From [Clostridium] aminophilum DSM 10710 (lineage in GTDB: Bacteria > Bacillota > Clostridia > Lachnospirales > Lachnospiraceae): a DNA stretch of 64,000 bases. The notes under the pieces are model-generated. The model had not been told where the DNA came from. It made no database searches and saw only the letters and a program-made list of their open reading frames with translations. Of this stretch, positions 8,388 through 17,191 are shown in pieces. How positions within the stretch are numbered: position 1 is the first letter of the stretch; each line of letters starts with the position of its first letter. A program made the translations under genes and the position numbers. Location: NCBI RefSeq assembly GCF_000711825.1, contig NZ_JONJ01000001.1, positions 124,001-188,000 on the forward strand, in the 5' to 3' direction.

Positions 8388-10133
8388 TTACGCGATCCTC
8401 CAGCCGGCGCTGTCACTCTGAAGTTCTGCCATGCGCTTAAAGAAGCCGTCCGGTTTCTTCAGCAATTCTTCCGGATCTCCTTCCTCCGCGACCTTACCGT
8501 CCGCAAGAACCACGACCTTATCCGCCGCTTCCACCGTGCGCATGCGGTGCGCAATCACCAGAACCGTTTTTCCGTCCAGAAGGCGGGAAAGAGCCTCCTG
8601 AACCTTTGTCTCATTTTCCACATCGAGCGATGCTGTCGCCTCATCCAGCAGCACGATCGGCGCGTTCTTCAGAAGCGCACGGGCAATCGAAATCCGCTGC
8701 CGCTCGCCTCCGGAGAGCCGGGCCCCGTTTTCTCCGATGGCGGTCTGATACCCGTCCGGAAGCTTTTGCACAAATTCATCGCAATTTGCTGCTCTTGCCG
8801 CCGCCATCACCTCTTCATCCGTCGCGCCATGTCTGCCGAGACGGATATTCTCCATGACGGTGTCATCGAAAAGCACCACATCCTGGAACACCACGGAATA
8901 ATCCCGAAGCAATACCTCCGGATCCACAGAATGGATATCCACGCCGCCGACCCGGATGGTCCCCTCCGGAATATCCCACAATCTCGCCGCAAGTCTCGCG
9001 CAGGTACTCTTGCCGGACCCGGACGGGCCGACCAGTGCCGTCACCTCGCCTTCTCTTGCCGTAAAGCTGACCGTCTTCAGCACCTTTTCGTCCTCATACG
9101 AAAACCCCACATGGTCAAACACAATGTCATGCCCCTTGGGTTCAAACGTCTCGGAGCCTTCCGCTGTTGCGGCATCGGAAATCTCCATCAGCCGGGCGGC
9201 CGCGACCTGAGACATCAGCATTTCCGCGATCAGCGCGAGCGCCTGGTCAAACGGTGCATAGATTCTCGTGATCAGCAGAAGGAACATGAATAACACCATA
9301 AAATTGATCTGACCGGCCGCAATCAGCTTCACACCCGTCAGAATCGTGGTCGCTACGCCAAGGCGCATGATGACACTGGCGGCATTGACAAAAATCCCGC
9401 ACGACAGCTCGCCGGAAATCATCTTCTTCTCATGGTAATCGATTTTCCGGTTGAGCTCATCCAGGAATTTCTGTTCCTGATTTGTCGCCCGGATTTCCCG
9501 GATATTCTCGATGGTCTCCTGGATCCCGTCCGATACCTGAATGCCGGCTTCCTTGGTGATCTCGGAATTGCGCTGATTGATCTTCCGGCTTCCGAACAGA
9601 AGTAGGAACGCCACCGGGACTCCCCACAGGCACGCAATGGACAGCCTCCAGTCAAACGCAAACAGCATGACGCCGACGATCGCGGTCGAAATGTAAGACC
9701 CGTAGAGATATCCCAGACAATGGGACCACACATGCTCCAGTCGGTTCACATCGCCCATGATGGTCTCTGTCAGATCCGCCAGATCCCGTTTTCCGAAATA
9801 TCCCAGCGGAAGCTTCCGCATCCGCTCTGCCAGAGAAATGCGAACGCTTTTCACCTCACCGTACACCAGCCCATAGGTTGCCCTGTACTGCTGCATATGG
9901 GTGAAAAATGACAGCAGAATAAACGCAGCGACCAGAAGCAGGAACACTGCCGCTCCGGGAAGCGGCGCACCGCCGGTCAGCGTCTCCATGTACATGGACA
10001 TCATCCGGTACAAAATTCCCATACCGCCCATTACCGTCAGATTAACCACGACCGTCCAGAAGGTTGCCTGTCGGGTATTCTTTATCCCCTGATCCGTAAG
10101 CGCATATTTTCTCTGAAAATCTTTTCCGAACAT
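8388..10133 (-). CDS. ABC exporter half-transporter, second subunit
   Basis: A 581-residue fused exporter with an N-terminal six-helix ABC membrane domain and a C-terminal ATPase. The ATPase shows Walker A GPSGSGKST, signature LSGGERQR, Walker B IVLLDEATAS and the H-loop AHRMRT. It begins immediately after the stop codon of the preceding ABC gene (TAA followed directly by ATG), so the pair very likely forms a heterodimer. Paired exporters of this type include YbtP/YbtQ-like siderophore transporters and drug or peptide exporters. The paired palindromes upstream of the operon suggest metal control, but the substrate is unknown. Confidence 0.88.
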   Translation of the reverse strand: MFGKDFQRKYALTDQGIKNTRQATFWTVVVNLTVMGGMGILYRMMSMYMETLTGGAPLPGAAVFLLLVAAFILLSFFTHMQQYRATYGLVYGEVKSVRISLAERMRKLPLGYFGKRDLADLTETIMGDVNRLEHVWSHCLGYLYGSYISTAIVGVMLFAFDWRLSIACLWGVPVAFLLLFGSRKINQRNSEITKEAGIQVSDGIQETIENIREIRATNQEQKFLDELNRKIDYHEKKMISGELSCGIFVNAASVIMRLGVATTILTGVKLIAAGQINFMVLFMFLLLITRIYAPFDQALALIAEMLMSQVAAARLMEISDAATAEGSETFEPKGHDIVFDHVGFSYEDEKVLKTVSFTAREGEVTALVGPSGSGKSTCARLAARLWDIPEGTIRVGGVDIHSVDPEVLLRDYSVVFQDVVLFDDTVMENIRLGRHGATDEEVMAAARAANCDEFVQKLPDGYQTAIGENGARLSGGERQRISIARALLKNAPIVLLDEATASLDVENETKVQEALSRLLDGKTVLVIAHRMRTVEAADKVVVLADGKVAEEGDPEELLKKPDGFFKRMAELQSDSAGWRIA

Positions 10134-11933
10134 TTACATCGCCTCCCCTGCCGAAATACGCCATTTCACAGCCCGGTTATAGTCCGCCCACATACGGGAG
10201 TACATTCCGTTCGCCCGCTGCAGTGTCTCATGGGTTCCCGATTCGAGCGCCCGGCCGTGATCCAGGACAATGATGTTGTCTGCTCCCACCACCGTGGACA
10301 GACGATGCGCGATCATGATAACCGTTCTTCCTCTGGTCAGCTCCGCAAACGCTTTCTGTATCAGGAATTCATTCTCCGGATCCGCAAACGCGGTGGCTTC
10401 ATCCAGTACCACAATCGGCGCATCCTTGAGAATGGCCCTGGCCAGTGCAACCCTCTGCTGTTCTCCGCCGGACAGGTAGATTCCGTCTGTCCCGATGACT
10501 GTGTCCATTCCTTTTGGAAGTTTTTCAAGAATGTCATCGCACCGGGCCGCCGACAATGCTTTTCGCACTTCTTCTCTGGACGCATCCGGCCTTGCCGCGC
10601 GCACATTCTCAAAAATACTCGTCTTGAACAAGCGGTTGTTCTGGAATACAAAGGCGATCCGGTCCATCAGAACGCGCGGATCCATTTCCCTGACATCCAC
10701 GCCGCCGACCAGAACCGAGCCGCCGGTCGCGTCCCAGAATCTCGGGATCAGGCTTGCGGCCGTGGTCTTACCTCCGCCGGACGGTCCCACAAGAGCGACC
10801 GTCTGCCCCGGCTCTGCCCGGAAAGAAACATGATCGATCGCCGGGATATCCGCCCCGTCATATACGAAGCTGACATCTCTGAATTCGATACTGTTGTCTT
10901 TCGGCTCCTGCGGATGATCCGTCACATTCAGAACCGGCGCATTCATGACCTGTGAGATTCTTCCGAGCGCCGTACTTGCCAGCATCATACCGCTGGCCGC
11001 AAACATGATTCTTGCCAGTGCCGTGGACACAATGGCAGAGAACACGGCATAGAATGCAAAATCCGTCACAAACCGCGCAAAATTCCCGGATTCCAGCGCT
11101 TTCGGTGCAATCAGCACCGCCACCGGGACCATGAAAATGAACGCGCCCTCCGTCGCAGTCAGATTGATCGACTGGGGAATCTGGCAAACGCCCATGGTGT
11201 AGGACTCCGCCTTCTGACTGTAATCTTCGATCGCCTCCCGAAATGCCCGGAAGGAATATACCGTCTGCTGAAACACCTTTACCACCGAGATGCCCCGGAC
11301 ATATTCCGTGCCCGCCTTGCTCATATAATCCTGCGCCGTCTGGTATTCCTGCATCATCTTTGCGTTCTTTCCGCCCATCATGGTGAACATGGCCAGAATC
11401 GAGCACACCGCCGCCAGAAGGCAGGCTGCCCCCATGCGCCAGTCAAACGCAACCATGATCACGATCATGCCGATAAACATGGTTACACTTCCCACAATAT
11501 CCGCAAGGTTATGCGCCAGCAGAGTTTCGGTCTCGGAAGCCGCTCCATCCAGCCGGTTTCGCAGAAGTCCCGATGCGTTGGAATCAAAGAATCCCAACGG
11601 AGCTTTCATCAGATGCGCCATTCCCTGTTTGCGTATGTTCGACGCGGTCCGGAATGCCGCCAGATGCGTGCACATCAGTGCAGCAAAATACACGGCGATC
11701 CCGGCGATCGCAAAGCCGAATGCCCACCAGCCGTATTTGCCGACCTCCGACGCCTTTGCCCAATCAGGTGCCACCGCGATCAGATCCCTGGCCACGAGCC
11801 AGACACAGATATAAGGCAGCATACCGAGCACCATGGCGATCCCCGATAATGTTAGTCCCAGGAATGTCAGCGCCTTGTAATTTCCGGCATATCCCAGCAG
11901 TACGGAAAGATCACTTTTTTTCTTCTCCTCCAT
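10134..11933 (-). CDS. ABC exporter half-transporter, first subunit
   Basis: A 599-residue protein with an N-terminal ABC exporter membrane domain and a C-terminal ATPase with Walker A GPSGGGKTT, signature LSGGEQQR, Walker B IVVLDEATAF and AHRLST. The Walker B motif is followed by FADPE rather than the usual SLD, a feature often seen in the YbtP/YbtQ-like group. It is the promoter-proximal gene of the two-gene operon. A ribosome site (AAGGGGG) lies about 12 bases before the ATG, further than usual. Confidence 0.87.
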   Translation of the reverse strand: MEEKKKSDLSVLLGYAGNYKALTFLGLTLSGIAMVLGMLPYICVWLVARDLIAVAPDWAKASEVGKYGWWAFGFAIAGIAVYFAALMCTHLAAFRTASNIRKQGMAHLMKAPLGFFDSNASGLLRNRLDGAASETETLLAHNLADIVGSVTMFIGMIVIMVAFDWRMGAACLLAAVCSILAMFTMMGGKNAKMMQEYQTAQDYMSKAGTEYVRGISVVKVFQQTVYSFRAFREAIEDYSQKAESYTMGVCQIPQSINLTATEGAFIFMVPVAVLIAPKALESGNFARFVTDFAFYAVFSAIVSTALARIMFAASGMMLASTALGRISQVMNAPVLNVTDHPQEPKDNSIEFRDVSFVYDGADIPAIDHVSFRAEPGQTVALVGPSGGGKTTAASLIPRFWDATGGSVLVGGVDVREMDPRVLMDRIAFVFQNNRLFKTSIFENVRAARPDASREEVRKALSAARCDDILEKLPKGMDTVIGTDGIYLSGGEQQRVALARAILKDAPIVVLDEATAFADPENEFLIQKAFAELTRGRTVIMIAHRLSTVVGADNIIVLDHGRALESGTHETLQRANGMYSRMWADYNRAVKWRISAGEAM

Positions 11934-11970
11934 TCTTGATTACGCCCCCTTAGTATGAGAATTTCTGATT

Positions 11971-12019
11971 GTTAGTTATCCCTAACCAATAGTAACACCA
12001 TTCGTTAGGGAATGCTAAT
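11971..12019. promoter_or_regulatory. Two palindromic operator candidates upstream of the ABC exporter operon
   Basis: GTTAG-TTATCC-CTAAC (11971-11986) and GTTAG-GGAATG-CTAAT (12004-12019) lie 33 bases apart, 38 to 86 bases before the start codon. Read on opposite strands the two copies also share the TCCCTAAC half. TTAG-N6-CTAA resembles the dyads bound by DtxR/IdeR/MntR metal repressors, which would fit an iron- or manganese-controlled exporter. No convincing -10/-35 pair could be assigned. Confidence 0.55.
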
Positions 12020-12135
12020 TGTTTTTTATAAATTTTTATACCAAAAAAGGCAGTTCCCGTTTCCGGTCTGCTGCCTTTGCAATCATATTAAAATGTTCAC
12101 CGTAAGGCGGTATCTTTCGCCCTGTAATCCTTTAT

Positions 12136-12771
12136 CTATTCTGCGTCTGTTTTCCACTGATACCGGCGAAGATCCACCTTTCCGTCCACAACCGCAATGC
12201 CCTCGGCTTCCAGCAGTTTTTCCTGTGCTCCGGGACCGCCAAACGCAAATTCTCCCGCCAGCTCACCTTTCGCATTCACCACACGGTAGCAGGGAATATG
12301 CTCCGGATCCGGATTCCTGTGCAGCGCATTGCCGACCGCGCGGGCCATTTTCCTGTCCCCCGCAAGCGCTGCAACCTGCGAATACGTTGCGACATGCCCG
12401 TACGGAATCTTCTTTACCGCCTCAAAGATTCTTCTGGACGGAGAATCACTGATCAGGTCATAGCTCTCCGCAATCATGAGTTTCACATCCCGTTCCGGAA
12501 TGCTGCCGTCAAGAAGAATCGTATTCCAGTGTTCCTTGTTCTGATGATATCCGGGAATCACCGATGAATAAACCTTGCGCCAGAAGAATGCTTTTTCCGG
12601 ATCAACCTTTACATTCAAATTGATCAATCCGTTTCTCTCGTATATCCACAGAAACGCCTTGTCATTGCCATGATATCGCACCAACTGCCAGTTTTGATCC
12701 CGGAACGGCCGGTCCGTATAGGTCTCCGGAAACGCCAGTCCATATTTCAGTGCTTCTTCTCTTGTTGTCAT
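12136..12771 (-). CDS. Fusion of a YjbR/MmcQ-like domain with an MGMT-type DNA-binding domain
   Basis: The 211 residues make two domains. Residues 1-105 resemble the YjbR/MmcQ family (FPETYTDRPF, LWIYERNGLINLNVKVDPEKA), a CyaY-like fold. Residues 110-205 match the C-terminal domain of O6-alkylguanine-DNA alkyltransferases, with the arginine-finger helix RAVGNALHRNP and the active-site loop IPCYRVVN. The acceptor cysteine (Cys161) is kept, unlike in alkyltransferase-like proteins, but the usual PCHR is PCYR. A role in alkyl-DNA damage handling is likely; whether it transfers alkyl groups is uncertain. It appears monocistronic. Confidence 0.85.
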   Translation of the reverse strand: MTTREEALKYGLAFPETYTDRPFRDQNWQLVRYHGNDKAFLWIYERNGLINLNVKVDPEKAFFWRKVYSSVIPGYHQNKEHWNTILLDGSIPERDVKLMIAESYDLISDSPSRRIFEAVKKIPYGHVATYSQVAALAGDRKMARAVGNALHRNPDPEHIPCYRVVNAKGELAGEFAFGGPGAQEKLLEAEGIAVVDGKVDLRRYQWKTDAE

Positions 12772-12936
12772 TTGTCATCCACCTCTTGAAGAAATAAACC
12801 TCTCTTTGTCGCTTCTCCTATCGATATCATAGTATTTTTTCTTCCCTTGCGCTATAAATAAAAGTCTGCCAGCGGGCTTCGGCGAGCTCGCCGCGGAGCG
12901 ATTTTTTTCATAGGGAATTTCGGAGAAATTTTCTAT

Positions 12937-12966
12937 AAAAAAAATGGAGCCGCAAAAAGCGGCCCC
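12937..12966 (-). terminator. Terminator of the flavodoxin-nitroreductase operon
   Basis: On the minus strand, GGGGCCGC-TTTTT-GCGGCTCC folds into an 8-bp stem with one mismatch and is followed by ATTTTTTTT. It lies about 75 bases after the nitroreductase stop. Further on (12880-12935) there are additional palindromes, CGGCGAGCTCGCCG and a 45-base T/A-flanked dyad, between this terminator and the divergently spaced MGMT gene. Confidence 0.85.
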
Positions 12967-13038
12967 TGAGTGTCGAAAACAGATTATGTACCATTTCGCC
13001 TGTAACAGCGATGAAATCAGGAATACGGCAATTGTACT

Positions 13039-13551
13039 TTAGATATAGCTTACCGTCTCAGACAGTTCTTTTCTGCTGTCGTGGTTATCCAGCGGTCCCG
13101 CTCCTTCAGCAGCATAGCCAAGGTCGAGAAGCATCAGAATCTCCTCATTCTCCGGAAGACCGAGGTCTTTTGCAAGCACTTCCGGATCAAAGAAATTGAG
13201 CCAGCAGCTGTTCACGCCTTCATCGGCTGCAGCCAGCATCAAATGTGTTGCCACAATGGACGCATCCTCAATACCGGAATCTCTTTTGCCGCCCGGATAT
13301 GTGAATACATTATTCTTATCAAACGCCACCACAAGAACCGTCGACGCACCGTAGCGGCATGGGGTTGCTTTGTCAATTTTGGCAAGATTCTCTTCCGACT
13401 CCACCACATAGATGTGCTGCTCCTGAAGATTCTTTGCAGTCGGTGCCAGGCGACCTGCTTCAAGGATTGCAAGAAGTTTTTCTCTCTCCACCTTTTTGTC
13501 ACTGTACTTTTTGCATGAATACCGGTTCTTTACTACTTCTTTGAATTCCAT
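13039..13551 (-). CDS. Nitroreductase family protein
   Basis: A 170-residue, single-domain FMN-dependent nitroreductase. The N-terminal RYSCKKYSDKKV phosphate-binding segment, RLAPTAKNLQ and the C-terminal MLLDLGYAAEGAGPLDNHDSRKEL tail are typical. It would use NAD(P)H to reduce nitro compounds, quinones or flavins. The ATG follows AAAGGAG. It lies 62 bases behind the flavodoxin gene and shares its terminator, so the pair forms a small flavin redox operon. Confidence 0.88.
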   Translation of the reverse strand: MEFKEVVKNRYSCKKYSDKKVEREKLLAILEAGRLAPTAKNLQEQHIYVVESEENLAKIDKATPCRYGASTVLVVAFDKNNVFTYPGGKRDSGIEDASIVATHLMLAAADEGVNSCWLNFFDPEVLAKDLGLPENEEILMLLDLGYAAEGAGPLDNHDSRKELSETVSYI

Positions 13552-13613
13552 TCTGAAACTCCTTTCTCAAACGTTGCTTGTTCTTTGAATCCCACTCTAT
13601 CGTTACAATTCGA

Positions 13614-14051
13614 TCAGATTTCATCCGCGCTGTGCACAAGCTTTGCATCAACCGATGACGCCCCGGAAAGAGATGGAGCAAGTTTTTCCGCGGTCTTTCC
13701 GATTCCGCTTCCGCCGGACGTAGCAAACACATGGACGGTCTTTCCGGTCCAGTCATAGCCCTTTCCAAATGTATGAACGACTCTCGGAGCCTGTCCGTAC
13801 CAGATCGGGAATCCGATATAAACCGTATCATACTTATCAAAGCCCGGAATGGTTCCCTTTACCGGAACATCCTTGCCGCCCATCTGTTCTCGGTTGCAGC
13901 GCGCAAGCGGATTGACCCACCGGATGTCTGCAGCGGTATATGGCTGCTCCGGAACGATCTCAAAAACATCCGCTCCGATTCTCTGCGCAAATTCCTTCGC
14001 CACTTTCGCTGTCGTGCCTTCCGCGCTGAAGTACGTCACGAGTGTTGACAT
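13614..14051 (-). CDS. Flavodoxin
   Basis: A 145-residue flavodoxin. The FMN phosphate loop YFSAEGTTAKVA is at residues 8-19, the isoalloxazine-binding IGFPIWYGQAPR in the middle, and FATSGGSGIGKT towards the end. ATG 14051 is preferred to the upstream ATG at 14072 because AAGGAGGAAGATC precedes it and the protein then starts MSTLVTYF like its family. It is likely the electron donor for the nitroreductase behind it or for another reductase. A second, lipid-anchored flavodoxin of the same subgroup lies at 32028. Confidence 0.9.
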   Translation of the reverse strand: MSTLVTYFSAEGTTAKVAKEFAQRIGADVFEIVPEQPYTAADIRWVNPLARCNREQMGGKDVPVKGTIPGFDKYDTVYIGFPIWYGQAPRVVHTFGKGYDWTGKTVHVFATSGGSGIGKTAEKLAPSLSGASSVDAKLVHSADEI

Positions 14052-14134
14052 GATCTTCCTCCTTTTCCTCAACTCATTTTCTTTCTATATTTTGTAACAT
14101 TTAATTGCGTACAACCTATACTATACTTCATCTT

Positions 14135-14171
14135 AAAAAAAAATCAAGCCCCCGACATCCAAGTCAGAGGC
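14135..14171 (-). terminator. Terminator of the nucleosidase lipoprotein gene
   Basis: On the minus strand, a 9-bp stem with two G-U pairs (GCCTCTGAC/GTCGGGGGC, 6-base loop) is followed by TTGA and nine T residues. It lies about 35 bases after the stop. Confidence 0.82.
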
Positions 14172-14204
14172 CTGCCTCTTCTTTTCGCAAGGAATCATTC
14201 TGTT

Positions 14205-14987
14205 TTAGTGAGTAACCATATAGCGCACAGCCGCCGCACAGTTTTTTGCAGCCTGTTCTTTAAACTTTTCATAGTTCATCTCCTCGGATTCATCGGCCTT
14301 ATCGGAGATGGCACGGAGAATGACGAACGGAGTCTTATTCAGATAACATACCTGCGCAATGGCGCCGCCTTCCATCTCGCAGCACAGGCCTCCGAAATCG
14401 GAGATGATCTTATCCCGCTGTTCTTTCGAGGAAATAAACTGGTCTCCGGTGCAGACTCTGCCTTCAAATACTTTCACCGCCGGAGCCGATATGCGGACCG
14501 CCTCTACGGCCGATTTATGCATGGCTTCGTCCGCTGGAAATGCAAACTGCCCCGTATAAGGGATTTCTCCCTTTTGGAAGCCGATTGCCTCCACCGTAAA
14601 GTCGTGCTGCACGGCATCGGTCGAAACGACGATATCGCCGATGTTAATCTGAGGATCAAGGGACCCTGCAACGCCCGTATTGATGATCTTCGTGCAGCCG
14701 AAGTTATTGATCAGCGTGTTTGCGCATACTCCGGCATTTACCTTTCCCATACCGCACTGCACGACAACCACATTCACTCCATCCAGTTTCCCCTCATAGA
14801 ACTCCATCCCTGCCACAGAGGTTGTCTTCAGATCCGTGATTGCTTCTTTCATGGTAGCAACCTCTTCTTCCATGGCACCGATAATGCCGGTTCTTTCCGA
14901 TACAGTTTTGCCGGAGCATCCTACAGGCATAAATACAAGAACCAACATGGACAGCATCAGACAAAAAGAAATGATTTTTCTGTTCAT
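14205..14987 (-). CDS. 5'-methylthioadenosine/S-adenosylhomocysteine nucleosidase with lipoprotein signal
   Basis: The mature part is a full-length MTA/SAH nucleosidase (PNP/UDP fold): GIIGAMEEEVATMK, NTGVAGSLDPQINIGDIVVS, the MEGGAIAQVC segment with the ribose-binding Glu, and the catalytic Asp in RAISDKAD. It splits adenine from MTA, SAH or 5'-deoxyadenosine. Unusually, the start (ATG 14987, AGGAGG six bases before) leads into a lipoprotein signal peptide: basic NRK, a hydrophobic stretch, and PVGC with Cys24. The enzyme would therefore be anchored outside the membrane, whereas the family is normally cytosolic. A stand-alone gene with its own terminator, behind the sulfur-relay operon terminator. 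Confidence 0.88.
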   Translation of the reverse strand: MNRKIISFCLMLSMLVLVFMPVGCSGKTVSERTGIIGAMEEEVATMKEAITDLKTTSVAGMEFYEGKLDGVNVVVVQCGMGKVNAGVCANTLINNFGCTKIINTGVAGSLDPQINIGDIVVSTDAVQHDFTVEAIGFQKGEIPYTGQFAFPADEAMHKSAVEAVRISAPAVKVFEGRVCTGDQFISSKEQRDKIISDFGGLCCEMEGGAIAQVCYLNKTPFVILRAISDKADESEEMNYEKFKEQAAKNCAAAVRYMVTH

Positions 14988-15106
14988 TGGCAACCTCCTT
15001 TGACCTCGTTTTCTATGGTTACATCCCCACTTTCCAAAGTATCTCTTAAAATTATTATGCCATCAAACTGACAATTATTCCACTCATTGCCGTGCGCATC
15101 CCGTGT

Positions 15107-15148
15107 AAAAAAAAGCGGCCTGCAATCACCGCAATGATTGCAAACCGC
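15107..15148 (-). terminator. Terminator of the tcdA-ttcA-like operon
   Basis: On the minus strand, a 14-bp stem with wobble pairs (15135-15148 with 15115-15128) and a 6-base loop is followed directly by eight T residues (complement of 15107-15114). This is one of the clearest terminators in the window. It rules out the small Cys-rich frame that spans it. Confidence 0.93.
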
Positions 15149-15168
15149 CCATTCACACATATTCTTTG

Positions 15169-16320
15169 TCATGCATCATAGTCATCGAGGAAATGATGCT
15201 TCTTTCCATCCGATGTCTTGTAACAAATAACGGTGCCAAGATGGACATTTTCCACACTTTTGAAAATGTTCGCTTCGATAAAGGGACTTCTCTCCTTTAA
15301 TTCCGCAATGATACTCTTGATTTCCGCTCTTTTGCTGCCCTTTTCTGTTCCTCCGCAGCTGGCACAGCTTTCCGTAAGTCTGCATGCGCAGTTGATAAAG
15401 GTGAGATTATTGTAGTCTCTCCATTTTTTGATCTCTTCTTCCCGGATCAAATATAACGGCCTGATCAGTTCCATTCCCTCAAAATTGGTACTGTGGAGCT
15501 TGGGCATCATCGTCTGGATCTGGCCTCCGTATAACATTCCCATCATGATCGTTTCGATTACATCGTCATAATGATGTCCAAGCGCAATCTTATTGCAGCC
15601 AAGTTCCCTGGCCTTGCTGTACAGATATCCTCGCCTCATCCTGGCACACAGATAACAGGGGGATCCTTTCACCGAATCCACAACATCAAATATGTCGGAA
15701 TCAAATACCGTGATCGGAATTTTCATGAGCTTTGCATTGCTGAGAATGGTCTCATAGTTCATCCGGTTATAGCCCGGATTCATGACCATATACACAACTT
15801 CAAAGTTCGTTTTTCCATGCCTGGAAAGTTCCTGGAACAGCTTTGCCATGAGCATCGAATCTTTTCCGCCTGAAATGCACACCGCGATTTTATCGCCGTC
15901 TTTTATGAGCCCGTAGGTGGATATCGCCTTGGTGAACTGACTCCAGATTCCCTTCCGGAATTTTTTAATAATGCTTCTCTCTATGTTCTGACATTTCGAC
16001 TCAACCGTTTCATCATCCGGGAACTGACTGTTCATAAGATACAGATAACAGCTGTATATTCCTCCCTGAATGCTGTAAATCTCATATCCTTTTGGAGCCA
16101 GTTCTTCGCATATATCCATAGAGTGCTTTCCCGAATAGCAGATCAGATAAATGGGAACATCTTTTTTCAGCTCATCGATATGAGAATCGAACTCCTCGAA
16201 AGGAACGTTGACCGCCCCCGGGAACGAACCCTGCAGGAACTCTGATTCACTTCGTATGTCTATGATCTGTTTGTCTCTGCGATCAGAGACCATTTCCTCA
16301 ATCTGTCTGGTGTATCGCAT
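15169..16320 (-). CDS. Rhodanese domain fused to a TtcA-like PP-loop tRNA thiolation enzyme
   Basis: The 383 residues hold a rhodanese domain (1-100) with active-site Cys61 in ICYSGKHS, then a TtcA/TusA-type PP-loop ATPase. The ATPase has the loop ISGGKDS (149-155), the CxxC pair PCYLCARMRR (Cys222, Cys225), the LGHHYDDVIET motif and a third cysteine cluster CACRLTESCASC. TtcA enzymes bind an Fe-S cluster and thiolate tRNA cytidine-32. The fused rhodanese would hand over persulfide sulfur directly. It follows tcdA by 62 bases and ends at a strong terminator. Confidence 0.88.
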   Translation of the reverse strand: MRYTRQIEEMVSDRRDKQIIDIRSESEFLQGSFPGAVNVPFEEFDSHIDELKKDVPIYLICYSGKHSMDICEELAPKGYEIYSIQGGIYSCYLYLMNSQFPDDETVESKCQNIERSIIKKFRKGIWSQFTKAISTYGLIKDGDKIAVCISGGKDSMLMAKLFQELSRHGKTNFEVVYMVMNPGYNRMNYETILSNAKLMKIPITVFDSDIFDVVDSVKGSPCYLCARMRRGYLYSKARELGCNKIALGHHYDDVIETIMMGMLYGGQIQTMMPKLHSTNFEGMELIRPLYLIREEEIKKWRDYNNLTFINCACRLTESCASCGGTEKGSKRAEIKSIIAELKERSPFIEANIFKSVENVHLGTVICYKTSDGKKHHFLDDYDA

Positions 16321-16382
16321 CGTCTACCAACTCCATATATCAGTTCCGTTTTCCAACATTTTCGCAACTCAGTCTCCATGGT

Positions 16383-17153
16383 TCAGGAAAAATCATGAAC
16401 AACGTCTGCAAGATCGTTAATAATTTCTCCTGCAATGATCAGCCCCACAACGGACGGAACAAAAGCTGTGGAGCCGGGAATATCTCTTCTCTCGGTGCAT
16501 TTCCGGGCCGTTCCCGGAGGACATATACAGTGCTGTCTGCAGCTAATGGACATATCTTCAAAGGGACGTATCGGTTTTTCCTTTGAATAGACTACTTTTA
16601 ATGAATCGATCCCTCTTTTTCTGCATTCATGACGCATGACTTTCGCAAGCGGACATACCGAAGTCTCATAGATATCTGCCACTTCAAATCTTTTGGGATC
16701 CGTCTTATTGCCCGCACCCATGGAAGAAATAACCGGCACATTATGGTTTTTTGCATTTTCAATAATGGTCAGTTTCCCGGTCACCGTATCAATCGCGTCA
16801 ACAACGTAGTCATAATCCCTGAAGTCAAACTGGTCCTGCGTCTCCGGAAGATAAAACGTCTTATATGTCCGTACCTGGCACTTCGGCGAGATATCATGTA
16901 TCCTTTCTTCTGCAACATCCACTTTGTATTTACCGATGGTTTTTCTTGTTGCGAGAATCTGCCGGTTTATATTTGTAAGACATACTTTATCATCATCAAT
17001 AAGATCCAATGCTCCGATGCCGGACCGGGCAAGCGCCTCAACCACATAGCCGCCTACTCCGCCAATTCCAAACACTGCCACCCTGCACTGCGCAAGTTCA
17101 TCCATGGCTTCTTTTCCATACAAGAGCTGTGTTCTTGAAAACTCATTTAACAT
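16383..17153 (-). CDS. tcdA: tRNA threonylcarbamoyladenosine dehydratase (TcdA/CsdL, ThiF family)
   Basis: A 256-residue E1-like enzyme with the nucleotide-binding GIGGVGGYVVEALARSG at about residues 30-46, DDDKVCLTNINRQ and the adenylation aspartate in DYVVDAIDTVTGK. It has the family C-terminal segment with CRQHCICPPGTARKC. It cyclises t6A to ct6A at tRNA position 37 using ATP. It is promoter-proximal in a two-gene operon with the rhodanese-TtcA protein; TcdA often pairs with sulfur-relay partners (CsdA/CsdE in E. coli). Confidence 0.9.
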   Translation of the reverse strand: MLNEFSRTQLLYGKEAMDELAQCRVAVFGIGGVGGYVVEALARSGIGALDLIDDDKVCLTNINRQILATRKTIGKYKVDVAEERIHDISPKCQVRTYKTFYLPETQDQFDFRDYDYVVDAIDTVTGKLTIIENAKNHNVPVISSMGAGNKTDPKRFEVADIYETSVCPLAKVMRHECRKRGIDSLKVVYSKEKPIRPFEDMSISCRQHCICPPGTARKCTERRDIPGSTAFVPSVVGLIIAGEIINDLADVVHDFS

Positions 17154-17191
17154 TTTTTCTGCCCCTCATACCTACAAGTTCAATAGGTTTT

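Noticed and set aside
14984-15172. Minus-strand 62-codon Cys-rich frame overlapping both neighbours by four bases
   Set aside because: Its middle is a textbook terminator (14-bp stem plus eight T) and its apparent cysteine motif comes from the stem sequence. It has no ribosome site.
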